Assembly: GCA_020744425.1 (NCBI GenBank)
Contig: JAGMUV010000016.1
Coordinates: 992,001-1,056,000 of the forward strand
Direction of reading: 5' to 3'
DNA: 64,000 nucleotides
Source: Dactylonectria macrodidyma
Taxonomy: Eukaryota > Ascomycota > Sordariomycetes > Hypocreales > Nectriaceae
In this document: positions 31,279-43,500 of the stretch, piece after piece
How positions within the stretch are numbered: the first letter of the stretch is position 1
Layout of the letters: each line of letters opens with the position of its first letter
The notes under the pieces: generated by a model
What the model saw: only the letters and a program-made list of their open reading frames with translations
Database searches by the model: none
Told to the model about the DNA's origin: nothing
Translations under genes and position numbers: made by a program

Positions 31279-32732
31279 CTAATAGTTGGGGCAAATTCGT
31301 GTAAAGAATTGGCTTGCCTTAACTAAGGTTGCGTACCGCTTGAATTCGGTTCCTATTATCTTGTGGATAGCGCTGAGAGGCTCCGGGGTCAGCCGGGGCC
31401 TTCTCTTTGCTTCCACCTTCCGACAGTAGAAGATGTGATAAGGGTTCTTCCTTCTCCCGCAGGTGCAGGAGATAGCGGCGTCGGCGTGTGCAAAGTGCTC
31501 GTGGTACTCTGCGAAGTCTCCGTGCTGTGACCGCGCTGCAAGCAGCCGGTGGAGCACAGGTCGTTCTAACTCCAGTTCTTTAGGGCTTTTTAGCGTTGCC
31601 TTCAAGTTAAGGGGTTGGTACGATTCCGGAATGTTATCGATCCACCACAGTTGATGGTGTCGTGCTGTTTGGGCTCTTGCAAGCCCTTTAACGTACGCTA
31701 GTGTGGGAGGTAAGTCCTCGGGTACCTTCGCAGTGCCCCGTTTCGCGTATGCATCCGCTGTTTCATTCCCTTCGATGTCCATGTGCCCTGGGGACCAGTG
31801 GACATCAACACTACCGTGGTCCTTGGCTAGCGCTTGGAACTCTAGGAAAACGTGCTGAGACGATTCGCCAGGGTTACCTAGCAGGCCCTGGATTGCAGCG
31901 GTGTTATCAAGGCAAACGTGGGTGGGATGTTGAGAGTTGGTGAGTTGCAGGGCCTGAAGAGGGCCCTCTAGGGCGGCGCGGGCTTCAGCGTCAAAGACTT
32001 CAGCTAACTTTAGCCCGCCAGAACCACCTGCAATTTGTTTGCCGTTACGCCAGATCGAGTACCCCCAACCTACGCCGTTTTCCGTTTTCGATCCGTCAGT
32101 GAACACTACCGTGTCCCTTCCGGGAAGGAACTCCAGCCAGTCGTTAAAATCTTCAGCGGCTTCCTTCTTCGACTTATGCACCGCTGTGGCCGCGGGGCCT
32201 TAGGGAGGAGTTCGGGTCTTAGGGCCTTGGGAAGACATGCTGCAGTGCGCTGCAGGCGTGTCATCTTCCGGCCGGTGGGCTTTGAACGCTCAGTAAGCGG
32301 GTGAGCTGCGTCGAGCGTCTGGAGTCTTGCAGCGAAGCGTCGTTGTACGCTGTTAAGGAGGAGTTCCAGGGGTTGCGTCCCGCACTCCCGGTAGAGTGCA
32401 GGGAGGGGAGTTGTCTTCCAGACCGGTGTAATGGCCCTGAGGGATTTGGCATAGGTCGTATGCATTCGTCGGATTAGGTGCTGAATACCAGTTGATTTGG
32501 TCCCTGTTTTCATGCCTGGGTACCACACTTCCACGCCGTACAGTAGCATCGGTTCAACGTAGGCTTTTACAGCGAGCCTGGTGTACTTCGGCGGAGGGCC
32601 TCGGTTAGTGTTCGTGACGCTGCGTAGGACGTTGGCCACTCGTTCTGCCTTCGCCGTCCACTTCTCAACGTGTGTCTTGAAGCGTAGTTTGCGGTCCAGG
32701 TGTAAGCCTAGCCAGCGCATGCTAGGCTCCAA
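31279..32732 (-). pseudogene. LINE 1 ORF2, 3' part: RT C-terminus and RNase H
   Basis: Two overlapping frames (32732-32106 and 32181-31279) read RT thumb (MRWLGLHLDRKLRFKTHVEK), then an RNase H domain with VFTDGSK, EVFDAEARAALEG, CLDNTAA and SPGHMDIEGNETAD (all four acidic residues), and a terminal zinc motif CTCGRRKNPYHIFYC. A frameshift near 32120-32180 separates them. The piece continues the frame that stops at the hAT insertion at 36241. Confidence 0.85.
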
Positions 32733-32872
32733 GGGTCGGAACCACTACATCCACTCCACTTTTGGGCCAAGTAGAGTGGATGGACCATTTTTAGGCAATT
32801 ACAAAGTGGATGTAGCACACTTTCGACCGGAGTGGAATGGATGTACACACGTGGATTTATAAGTGGATTTAT

Positions 32873-35009
32873 CCCTTTGAGTGTGGTAAGACTACACTTG
32901 CGCTAGCAGCAGGGATCTAGACCAACTAAAATGCTGCAAATTAAAGGTACCTCTGCCTCCACCTATTTTATGTGGTGATAGAAGTCCCAGCAATTTCCCG
33001 ATTTACAAAGAGGTACATCGCACTGCTCACAACGCCAACGCGATTGCCGTCTGCCGCTATTACTGTTGCCGGCTGTTGCTTCCAACGGCCGCCGCGGCCG
33101 CTGCTCGCCTTGCCGTACGTTCTGACAAGCCCGGCATGCTGACGGATTCTTCCTTCGGACCCAATTATGCTATGAGACAGGCGTAAAGTCGTCTCCAACC
33201 CGAAACCTTTTGCGGGCTTGACTTACTAGTGCGTACGCAGCCATGAGGTCATCAACAATGCGTTGCCGCCAGTCCCCTGGGTTAGTTATCGGCTGCCACT
33301 GTGGCTGCCCTTGCTTCTGTAAAATGAAGCTATTCACAAGGGCTATTTCTAGCAAAAAGTCCCAAGCGAGGGATTTCCAAGGGCCCCTACGCACACGGCG
33401 GTTAGGGCCCCAATAAGACCGCAGTTGGTCACCGCGGTCTACTGCGTTCATCTCGAGGTTATAAGCAGCAGCAATAGACGGGATAGAAAGCTCTTTGACG
33501 GGCTCATCACTGAAACAACGCTGTATCGGCCGTGACTGAATTTGGTCCCCTGTCGGCTTCTTCCTCTTACAGCTAGTCCTTTCACTACCCGTAAATCAGG
33601 TTGTTAGGAACATAACGAGGGCGTTATCTTTCCACACGATCTGATTAACCTAATAGAAGACAAATTAGTAAGGAAATATAGCATAATTATGTCTTCTTAA
33701 CTGACTTTATTATCCTTCGTAGGGACGGCTCTAACCTCATTAAAAGGAATGCTGCCTTTTACTATATTATCTGCACCTTTGAGGTTAACGAGAGATTCGT
33801 GTAAGCCGGCGTTACGGCGGGCTGTGCCCATGGCCCCATGACCTAGCTGCCGGAGCCGAAGAAAGAGGCCGGGTGAAGAGAAAAGGTTATCGAGAAAGAC
33901 GTAATGCGTGGAATCCGGCAGCAGATTTACTAGGGCAACAACCACAGCTTGGGTCGGGTTCAGATAGATCGTACTTCTCTTACGGAACTGCTGCCGGCTC
34001 CGCCGTAGCTGTGACCCTTGGAGACGTCGAGCCGGCCGGACCCCTACGGGCCCGAACTTCCGGCCCGGCCTGTGCCAAATCCACCGTAGGAAATAGCCCT
34101 GTTGGGCCACAACCCACACTTTGAAGCCCGTTGGTGTAGGTTTATTAGGGACAGTTGTTATATCATAGCACCTTCCGAGGTAGCGGACTATGCACTCATC
34201 TATAGCGATACAGGTGCCCGGAGAGAAGAAAACAGTAGACACATGCTGTATGTAGTCAGACCAGGCATTGACCCGGCTGTAGGTACGGCCGTAGAAGCTT
34301 AAGGCGGGCTCCTTATCGATTGTTATAAAGTCCCAGAGACGAAGATGTCGTGATAGTAGCTAAAATCGGTCATAAGACATGTAGTCAGTTACTAGGTGAT
34401 ATGAGGTGAATTTCCCGGGTTTGAAAACCTTCCAATAGTCCTTGATCATTGGTATTATATTTAATTGCATATAAATTATGATTGCAATCCATATGTAGAT
34501 TTCGGTAACAGAGGTCGGCTTCCATTTTAACAGCCGAGACCGCGGCTTCAATCTGCGGCGGCCGGCTTCATGCTGCTGCAAGAGGTAACTGACCCAGCTA
34601 TTCGTATAGCCGACCCAGCTTTCAACTAGGGAAATAGGTATAAAGGCCTGGAAAAGCAACAGCGGCTGCTGGGGCAAAGCTGCTATCACGGGAGCCTGGC
34701 TTGGAAGGTCCATCGGCTCAAAGTCGTAGCCGCGTTCCGGGTCCGGATTTTCAATTGGCCGGCACGTATTATCCTCAGGGCGTTCACGGCGGCTGGGATA
34801 GTCAACGCGGATGAAGCTGTCGTCGTCATACACGCTGACCGCTTGGCTAGGGGGCAGTTGGGAATCCATAGGGATACAGAGAACGCGTTGTATGAGGAAT
34901 TGGCTGGCGTTGTTTCTGAACGCGCTCTAGGTCACTCCCTTGTACCGCGGCGCGGCAGGGGGGGGTGTGGGGCGGCATGGTCAGGTGTAGTCTTACCACA
35001 CTCAAAGGG
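32873..35009. mobile_element. piggyBac-type element, 2,137 bp, inserted in hAT element 2
   Basis: The terminal inverted repeats are about 25 bp, starting CCCTTTGAGTGTGGTAAG at both ends. The element lies in the subterminal region of hAT element 2. The matching place in hAT element 1 (rev-comp of about 27040-27050) is an empty site reading GGATTTATAGTGG; the filled site has GGATTTAT on the left and ATAGTGG on the right, so the duplicated bases are AT, not the TTAA of classical piggyBac. The transposase is fragmented. Confidence 0.9.
33170..34869 (-). pseudogene. piggyBac-family (DDE_Tnp_1_7) transposase remnant
   Basis: Three minus-strand pieces are in order: N-terminal (34869-34360, starts MDSQLPPSQ, with KWKPTSVTEIYIWIAI and YHLVTDYMS), central DDE part (34242-33697, with AIDECIVRYLGR, NKPTPTGFKVWVV, YVFLDNLFSSPGL and GTARRNAG) and C-terminal part (33451-33170, with MNAVDRGDQLRSYWG and ALVNSFILQKQG). 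These are signature segments of the piggyBac transposase core. Stops and gaps lie between the pieces, so no full protein is encoded. The cysteine-rich tail usual at the C-terminus is not seen. Confidence 0.85.
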
Positions 35010-35112
35010 ATAGTGGATCTTTGAGGCTATTCACAACCTCGTCGGTGCCTATTCAGCCTCACTTTCAGAGGTTGACACTAACTCTTCAGCTTGTTGCTGC
35101 TGTGATGAATCG

Positions 35113-35878
35113 TCAACCTCTCTGGCGCTGTCCTCGCCCTCCAATTGACTCAGCAAGCGCCAGCTCGTCGTCGCTTAGAGTGCCACAACCGGCATCCAGC
35201 TTACTTTCAAGGTGTGACTTAAGCAATGGATCCAGGTCCTTGATAAGGCTAGCTCGATACCACGAGCGTAAAACCTGACATATGGCGATAATCTCAGCCT
35301 CTAGGCCCGTACGCAACCCCGAGATCATCTTGCCAGCAGCTGAAAATAATCTCTCACACTCGGCTGACATCGGCTGGATTGTCAGGAAGTCCAAGGCCAT
35401 CCCGGATAACCGAGGATATCTGCTTTGTTAGCATACGCTGAAAGTGTTGCTTTATTAAAGCGTGAGATGAAGCTATTCGCGATATTCTGTTCCGTAGGCT
35501 TGTTGACGTCCAATTTCAAACCGAAAACCGAGGCAATAGTCGGCTGGTTCGATTTCAGTGCGCCTTCGGATTTCAGCTGTGTGGTGCTCTTTTCTCTCCC
35601 TCTGGTGCTGGTGTTTGGTGCTCACGCCATAGATGATTTGCCGCGTTCTGGAGACCTGAAGAGGTAAAACTCGCGATAATGGGACGATTTCCGAGGATAC
35701 AGTCCTTGCAAGCCCATTTGCGTAAGCCATGACGTTGAATATCATAGCCAAAGTCCCACAGCCAAGACCTAGTATCACGAGCGCGTTCTAACCAAGTCCA
35801 GCCTCTGAAATGGTGAAAAAGACGGTCTTCGAGGTGCTGCTGTTGGCCCGGCTGGGCTGGTTGGCTGACATTGTTCAA
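35113..35878 (-). pseudogene. hAT element 2 transposase, ends only
   Basis: The N-terminal BED-finger part (35878-35573, WACKDC...HLWREHQ) is fused by a large deletion at about 35425 to the C-terminal dimerisation part (35400-35113, MALDFLTIQPMSAECERLFS). Both match hAT element 1 almost word for word. The first two catalytic Asp residues are deleted. Confidence 0.9.
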
Positions 35879-36241
35879 AATTTTTTTTTTGGCAAAAACA
35901 ACAGCAGGAAATCTTTCAAAACGCGCTCAATAGGGGCAGTTTCTCGTATCACGTTGTAAGATTGGCTGTGGGGGTGATCGGCCTTGGCTAACTTGAGTCT
36001 AGGTACCTCGATTTAACAGGCAATTCTATACAAAAATAAGTACTATCGACCGTGCAGGGTCAGGGAATATCCAACTATACCTAAATCCACCTAAATCCAC
36101 TCCATTACATCCACTTTCAGGTCCAAGTGTAGTGGATTATTACGTAATCTGAGCGCCGACAAGTGGATGTAATAGAGATGGGCCACTTATTTGTGGTCCA
36201 CGTGGATTTACAGTGTAGTGGGTCCGACCCTTGCTAGGCTC

Positions 36242-38490
36242 AGCGCGCTTGGGGGTGTCCCCGTGCTTCACTATAGGGCTGACCTGGTCCTTTCTCCTAG
36301 AGAAGTGCATTACTTCCGTTTTCTCAGGGTCGAAGTTCACACCGTTCTCCTCGCCCCACGCGAGGACAGCGGCAACGTCGGCGTTGATCATATCTGCAGT
36401 TTCTTCGAGGGAGTCACCAATACGCACCATAGCAGTGTCGTCAGCGTACCCGTAGCGCCTGGAGGACTGCAGTAGCCGTATCTTGACGCTCTGAGAGCCA
36501 GGGATGTTGTCTAGTGCGCCGAGCCTGTAGATGGGTTCAGTGTAGAGAAGAAAGAGGATCGGAGAGACTGACGAGCCTTGTGGGAGCCCGCAGTCTAGCG
36601 GTTTGACGTCTGTGATTGTCTCTTGTAGCCGAATGCGCGCTGCTCGGTCAGTCATAAAGGACTCGACCCAGCGCACAAGAGGTTCTGGCCAGCCCTGCCT
36701 ACGCAGTTGTCTGATGAGCCGGGCTCTCATTACAGCGTCGAAGGCCCCCTTAACGTCCATTGTGACGATAGTGGCAACCTTGCCCGAGTTCATGGCGTCC
36801 TCGAGGTCGTGCATTAGCGCTGCAACGAGGTCTACAGCGGATCTCTTCTGTAGAGCACCGAACTGCTGGGAGTGGAGGATGCCCTGCGTAACAGCGATGT
36901 ATGCTATTCGTCTGGCAATGAGTCGTTCTAGGCCCTTTCCGAGCACTGCGAGCAGTGAGATGGGGCGCCAGGATTTGGCTTTAGTTAGGTCTCGTTTCCC
37001 TGGTTTGGGGACCATGACTACCTCTGCAGTCTTGAAGACTTTGGGGTGGTGTCCTGCGTATAGGCATCCGCCGTAGAGCCAGCACACAGTGGTTCCGATC
37101 GTATTCCAGCAGAGTTTCAGAAGGTCTACTGTGATGTTATCTACGCCAGGGGAGGTGCTCCCGACGTTGATTGCAGCGTGTCGGGTCTCCTCGAGGGCGA
37201 CGCTCATAGGGAAGTCTATGCGCTCTGTAGCCTTCTCGCTCCAGGGGTCGTCGATGTCGTCTGCGGCTGTCATGCGTTCGAGGGTGGCTTTGCGCAGCGC
37301 CTCAGCGCGCTCCAGCTGGGTTTCGTATATAACCCCATTGACTTCCAGTGGCGGTGGGCGTAGTTGTCCAGGTCCAGAGCCAAGTTTAGTGATCTTGAAG
37401 ATTTGTTCCGGGCGGAAGATATTCTCCATGAAGGTGCGCCAGTACTCTCGTTTTGCGCTGCGCACAGTGTTGCGGAAGATTTTCCGGGTCTCGGCCATTT
37501 CTTCTTCAACCCCGTTGCGCACTGAGGCTAGGAAGGTTTGGTGTGTAGTGTCACAGTCCTCGGCCCACCATGGGGCCTGAAGGCAGTGCCTCCTCGTCTG
37601 TTTGCTGGAGACGAGAATAGCATCTTGGAGGAGCTGGGAGAGCGCCGCAGCGGTTTCTTCCAGGAGGTGTTGTATGGGTTCGGCGAGCCCGTGGCGTGTG
37701 AGTTCGAGTATTGGGGCGATGTTGCAGCGTATGTATTCTTCGAATCGGGGCGCGTCTATGACTTTGAGCTTTGCAGGGAGGTTTGGGAGCTTTAGTGATA
37801 TGGGGATTGTAGTACTGAGTGAGTGGTGGTCAGAGGAGGTTGCTAGGTGTTCCTCCACTGTGGTCTCAGTGAAGGGGATGTTCGAGAAGGCGAGGTCGAT
37901 GGTGTTGCCATGCTTGTTCGTAGGTGTGCCGAAGCGGAGTGTTAGTGCTAGGTCGTTCTTCTCCGCCCATTCAGCGATTGCGCCGCCGCCATTGCGACCT
38001 CTACCCTCCTGTCACGTGAAGTGGCGGGCGTTGAAGTCGCCTGCGACGAGGCAGTGCTTAGGGGGTTTCCACTTCAGTAGTGGATTGATCATGTCGGATT
38101 TCTCGTGGTGGTTGTCGTTGTAGATGTTGACTATTACTAGTCCGCCTGTAGAAATCCACAGGGCGTCTCTGGTCTTGAAGGGGCGGTGTTGGTCCGCTGT
38201 GAGCTTCCCGCGGCGGGATACGTATGTCATAACCCGGGGGCGGGTAGAGAGGTCGTCTTTATCCCATGTGTCAACAGGGGAATAGGTGTCGTATGCAGTG
38301 TGCGTTTTTGTTCTTGGTGCTCCGTCGAGGTGTTCCGTCCACGGTTCTTGTATTAATACAATGTCGTAGCCCCCTTTATCCGCTAGCGCAAGCGCTGTGT
38401 CGTGTGAGGGGCCTGTTTTGCCCACGTTCGCTTGGTAGACGCGAATAGGCCTGTCGTGTGGTCTGCCATTGCTGCCTCCTACCATTATAG
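36242..38490 (-). pseudogene. LINE 1 ORF2, 5' part: endonuclease and reverse transcriptase
   Basis: The endonuclease starts around 38490 (IRVYQANVGK, IVLIQEPWT, VAGDFNARH). It hits a stop directly after FNARHFT, where relatives carry a Trp codon, then continues in frame 37858-36242 with the conserved LATSSDHHSLS end. The RT includes the active-site box YGYADDTAM. The frame is cut by hAT element 2 and resumes at 32732. One nonsense codon and one insertion make it non-functional. Confidence 0.85.
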
Positions 38491-38639
38491 GGAGGTAGAG
38501 GCGTTGGAGTCGTGTCTCGGGCGCTTCGTTGGCGATCTGGGGCGTTCTGTTACCGGGGGTCTGGGTGCGCGTAAGCGTTCTGCCGCAGCCTTCGCGGGGG
38601 AGGAGGAATAGGCGTTCGCCGGCTTGGCGGACCTTGCCT

Positions 38640-39992
38640 TTCTCGGCCCTAGTGAGGCGCCTTAGGGCCCCGTTCTGTTTCATGGGCCTTGCAGGGCACC
38701 CTGTATAGTCTGCGGGGTGGGGTCCGCGGCAGTTGGCGCATTGCGTTGCAGCGCATTCCTGGCCGCGAGCTTGCCGCAATTCTTGCATCTCGGCGAGCGA
38801 TCGCATTGTCGTTTGGCGCGGTAGTCCCAGCAGCGATCGCACTGCGTGGCCGGGGGGAGCTTCTCGATAAGGCGCGCGTAGCGGCTGGTGCCGAAAAGCT
38901 GGAAGCGTTTAGTGGGCTTCTCCAGGAAGGAGACAAGCACAGTGATGAGGGGGTCCTCGTGGCTGTTGTGTCGCGAGGGGCGCACGCTGATCGGTGTTTG
39001 GCCGGATTGCGCTGCCGCCTCTTCCAGTATAACGTTCGAGCTGACGTCTGGCAGGCCTGCAGGGAAGAGCCTGTGGAGCGTCCGGGGTACGTCCGCGATG
39101 ACATAAGTGTACCATTTCTGTGCTGCTTCCACCCTCTCGGCGCCTATGGTTTGGTTGATTTCGGCTTCGTTGTCGAGGATCTGTTGGTGCAATGCGCGGT
39201 CGGCTGCGCGCACCGCCCATCCCGATCTGATCTTCGCTGCGTGCGGGATCTGGTCGAGCTTAATCTTCAGTACGTCCGCCACGTGTGAGCGGAGCATATA
39301 GGGTTCGAGTCTCCACGCGGGAGATTGCTCAGCGAGGCGAATGAAAATTCTGTCGTCGTTGCCCCTAGCAGCACCCCCTATCTTGGGGTTGTTGTTGTTG
39401 TTTCGTTTGGGCAGCGTAGGTAGGCGTTGGGGGTCCGGGGCGGTACCCTGTCGGAGGCCATCGCGAAGTCTGTCGGCGTATGAGTTGCCTTGCGCGTTCG
39501 GGGCGTTGTGTGTCTTTGTGGCAGTGGGATGTGGTCGATTTCCGTTGACAAGTTCAGTGCAGAGTTGAGTGAAGTGCTTTGCTAGGTCGCATGCGAAGCC
39601 TGCAGCGTTCGTGCCGACAAAGTTCTCAGCGATAGTGTCGAACGCTGTGCAGAAGGCATCAGCGGCTTGTATATTGGCGTCGAGCAGGGCCCGGCTATGC
39701 GCCGCAACGCCCTGGAGCGTGGTCCTCGTAGAGATCGCATGCGTGTCGTTGTCCGTGATTCCGGGGGCTTAATGCTGTACACGTAGTAACTACTGGTGAG
39801 TGATGGGCGTCGGTTGGAAGTGTCCCTGGGCTTGCGCGGGCTTCGGTGCGCGAGCTGCTCAGCTCTTGTTCCAATGGGCGTGATAGTGCCCTCGGCGAGG
39901 TCGTGGTGGGCGTCATGCAAGAGCCTGTCTCTTGCGAGGCGCGACAGGTCCTTAGGCGTCCTGGGCCCAAGGTCAAATTGGCCTGGGGCCAT
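38640..39992 (-). pseudogene. LINE 1 ORF1 (gag-like) remnant
   Basis: Frames at 39992-39582 and 39297-38680 and a shifted frame at about 38842-38640 together carry the Tad-type ORF1. There is an RRM/coiled segment (LDQIPHAAKIRSGWAVRAAD), a region ending VSFLEKPTKRFQLFGTSR, then zinc knuckles (CDRCWDYRAKRQC, CKNCG and, after a shift, CANCRGPHPADYTGC). At least two frameshifts are visible, compared with the intact ORF1 of LINE 2 (44242-45897). Confidence 0.75.
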
Positions 39993-40100
39993 TCGGCCTT
40001 GAGGTTCGTCGTGCGTTATGCGATGTTAGTATATTTGGTGTGTAGTGGGCGCACTCCTTAACAGCAGTTGCCAAGGGGTGTAGATGTCGGAGGGAAGTTG

Positions 40101-40113
40101 TGAAACAGTGTGG
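40101..40113. repeat. Shared target duplication of LINE 1 and LINE 2
   Basis: TGAAACAGTGTGG occurs three times: 30344-30356, 40101-40113 and 46027-46039. The middle copy is at once the 5'-side duplication of LINE 1 and the 3'-side duplication of LINE 2, showing that the second element used the same target sequence. Confidence 0.9.
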
Positions 40114-40510
40114 TTTGTTTGTTTGTTTGTTTGTATATTTTTCGTCCGAGGGCCGTGAGGCCCGAAAAGTCCCCTATTGGGGCACAGGACGTGCTGAGCT
40201 AGAGTCTCTAATGCTAGAATCTACGCAATTCTTTCGTACAATACAGAAAAGACCACTATCCAGCATATCATCGGCTCAGAGGCGCATTTCTGTCGAGCCT
40301 GTTATCCGTCAGCGGAATGACCAGGCGCGGCTACGGTAGCCGCTACATGGGTCAGTCTTTAGGGAGACTGGTGAGAGAGCATTGGCATGACTGCACGAGG
40401 CGGTCAAGCCCGTATAATTGAAGAAAAGGAATAAAAGAGAAGATAGGAGAGGAGAGAGAATACAATGAAAGGAGAGGAAGAGACGCGGGTGCGTCTCAGG
40501 TCTACCTCGT

Positions 40511-43500
40511 CTAGTAACGAGGACAAATCTTTTCAAAGAAGCCGCTTGATTTGGCCACCCTGGTGTACTTGTCGAAATTTCTTCCTATCGCGAGGTTGAC
40601 TGTTACGGTCGGCGATGGGACAAGCCTCATTCGACACCGTCGCGGTACTTTTCTGCAGTAGAAGATATGATCAGGTGCTTTGCGTCGCCCGCACGAGCAG
40701 GTCATTTGCGCGTCTTCGTGGTTGAACCGTTCGTGGTATGCAGCGAAATCCCCATGGAGGGACCTTGCTGCGAGTAAATGGTGCAGAGCAGCCCGAGGGA
40801 GCGAGAGCTCCGGCGGGCAGCGTGTAGTGGCCTTGAGATTGAATCTCTTATATTGCTCGGGGGCGGAGGTTGCCCACCATGCTTCAAAGGCTTCCTTCGG
40901 TTTCTGCCTCGCCATCTTTCGTAGATATGCCAGCGTCGGCTGAGCACCCTCTGGCTCCGGCAGCGAGGAAGCCGCTTTTGCCAGCTTATCCGCTTGTTCG
41001 TTGCCGGGGATGTCTGTGTGGCCAGGTATCCAGCGCACTTGTGTGGCACCATGAGATGTAGCCAGCGCCTGGAACTTGAGGAAGACGTCATGTGAGGAAT
41101 CGGACGGTGTGCCCCGTAGGCATGTTGCGGCTGCCAGGTTGTCTAGGCAGACCACAATGTTTCGTGTCGCTGAGCCTGGGAGGTTCAGAGCGGCCTTGAG
41201 GCCCTCCAGTGCTCCTGTAGCTTCAGCATCAAACACCTCGGCAGGTCCAAGACGGCCCGAGCCGTCGTAGATGGAAAGGTCCTTCTGGTGAATGGCAAAC
41301 CCATAGCTGGCTGCTCCTTCCGAGGACAAGGAGCCGTCTGAGTATACGATCAGAGTGGTTGGGCCTACTGTCTCAGCCCACCGGAGGAAGGCCTCGGCCG
41401 ATTCCTCTTTCGCTGCCGTCTGTAGGGGTGTGTCCTGTTCCTTGTCGAAGCGTTTTTGCATGAGAGCCGGGCGTGGACAGGGTGCGAGGAGCTCATTAGT
41501 CCGTCGGAGACGGGTCTTGAAGCTGCTCTCTGTTAGAGTTTGGTACTTCCGCTTGATGAGCGGGTGGTAGGTGGGTTGTCTGGGTGGAAGCGTGCGCTTC
41601 GCGAGGGGATGTGCCTCATCAAGGGATTTGAGTCGGGCGGAGAAGCGGTATCGACGTGCTTCGAGAAGTTGAGCGATAGGAGGTATCCCACTTTCCCGAT
41701 GGAGGATGGCGATGGGGGTCGTCCTCCAGACGGGGAGTATGGCTCGCATGGAATGCACGATGGCGTCGGTCATTCTCCGCAGGAGATGCCGGATACCTGA
41801 TGGTCGGTCTTTGGACGGCTGGTTCCACCGCGGCTGGGTTGCGCCTGGGTACCATACTTCAGTGCCGTAGAGCAGAACCGGTTCAACGCATGCTCTGACG
41901 GCGCTTCGCACGGCACTAGGTAGTGGGCCGTGTATCGTGTTGGTGAGTCCTCGTAGATGGTAGGCCACAGCCTGGGCTTTAGCCGTCCATTTCTCTACGT
42001 GGACTCGGAACGACAGGTTGCTGTCCAGCCAGATGCCTAGCCAGCGCATTGCTGCCTCGGGGTGTTTTTCGGCATCGCCGTGGCGTATGGACGGTGTGGT
42101 CTCGAGTTTGCTCCGGGAGGAGAGCATGACTTCCGTCTTCTTAGGGTCGAAAGATATTCCGTTCGCCGCGCCCCAGCGGACCATTTCTTCCACAGATCTT
42201 GACGCTGCAGCCGCTGTTTCCTCTACCGTGTCGCCCGTGCACAGGATTGCTGTGTCGTCTGGGTAGCCGAACCGGCCTTGAGGGTTGCTTAGTCTGTAGA
42301 TGGGCTCCGTATATAGCAAAAATAGGATTGGCGATACCGGCGACCCCTGAGGGAGGCCGCATTGGAGAGGAGAGAGCGGAGTGGTAGTATCCTGGTATCT
42401 GACGCAGGCAGATCGGTCGTCCATAAACGAACCGGCCCATCGTGCAAGATGTTCTGGCCAGCCTTGTTCGCGGAGTCGCAGAATTAGTCTGTTGCGCAAG
42501 ACAGTGTCGAAAGCGCCTTGGATGTCCATCGTGACCAGCGTGGCCACCTTCTTGAGGGCAAATACTTCTTCAATGTCGTGGACTAGGGCGGCCACAAGGT
42601 CTGTCGCAGACCTCTTCGGGAGCGCCCCGGCTTGTTGTGGGTGGAGGACTCCATAGTGGATACATGCCCTACGCAAGACGGCGCGCGACCAACCGTTCTA
42701 GCCCCTTGCCGAGGCAAGAGAGCAGAGAGATAGGCCGCCATGCCCGCGGCTCTGTCAGGTCTCTACGTCCAGATTTGGCGATCATCACCACCTCGGCCGC
42801 TCTGAAAGGCTTCGGGTGGTGGCCTATGGCCAGACACCCCTCGAAGAGGCGGCGAACGTGTGTTCCGATGATGTGCCATACTGCCGTGAGAAGTTTGACT
42901 GTGATGTTGTCGGCTCCTGGAGATGTATTTCCAGTCTGAAGAGTCGCGTCCTGCGCTTCCTCAAGGGAGATTTCCTGTGGGAAAGGGATCATTCTGTGAG
43001 GATTGACCTGGATCCAGGGATCCTGGATGTCATCCTCCGCCGTTCTGCGCTCTAGAGTAGCTCGTCGGAGCGCGTTAGCCTTGTCCAGCTGGGTTTCGTA
43101 GACCACGTCGTCCACTTGCAGTGGAGGAGGTTGGAAGGCTCCTGGCGATCTCAACCATCGGACGGCCTTAAAAACGGAGCTGCTGTCTGAGAAGCTGTTG
43201 ATCAGGTTCCGCCAGTAGAGCCTCTTGGCTCGGCGGACCACGCGGTGGAACTCCCGCTTGGCTAGCTGGACCTCTTGGTTGAATCCAAGGGGGTACAGTC
43301 GTCTGATCGCGCGATATCCGGCTGCGGCAAGGGCGCACTCCTCAGTCCACCATGGGGCGTTGCGTGCTCCCTTCCTCGCAGGTCGGCCTGCCGCCTTCGC
43401 TGCTGACTGCAGCAGGTTCACAAGTGTGGATGCAAGCTCATCTAGTTCTGGTGCACTCGAGGCAGTGGCAGGGATCCCAGCCGATCCAAGTTCTACGATT

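Larger units (their letters stand above)
32730..36233. mobile_element. hAT element 2, internally deleted, inserted in LINE 1
   Basis: Ends begin CAAGGGTCGGAACCACTAC and, on the other side, CAAGGGTCGGACCCACTAC. The 8-bp duplication CTAGGCTC is exact (32722-32729 and 36234-36241) and lies in LINE 1 ORF2. It is the same family as hAT element 1 but in the opposite orientation. The body without the nested piggyBac-type element is about 1,365 bp: about 1.67 kb of the transposase core is deleted at about 35420-35430. It must have been moved, if at all, by an intact relative. Confidence 0.95.
30357..40100 (-). mobile_element. LINE 1, Tad1-type non-LTR retrotransposon (interrupted)
   Basis: Reading on the minus strand from about 40100: ORF1 with zinc knuckles (about 39992-38640), endonuclease and reverse transcriptase (about 38490-36242), then, after a hAT insertion (32730-36233), the reverse transcriptase C-terminus and RNase H (32720-31300) and a (CTA)n tail. 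The flanking duplication TGAAACAGTGTGG occurs at 30344-30356 and 40101-40113. Net length without the hAT element and its duplication is about 6.2 kb. Several stops and shifts show it is dead and older than LINE 2. Confidence 0.9.
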
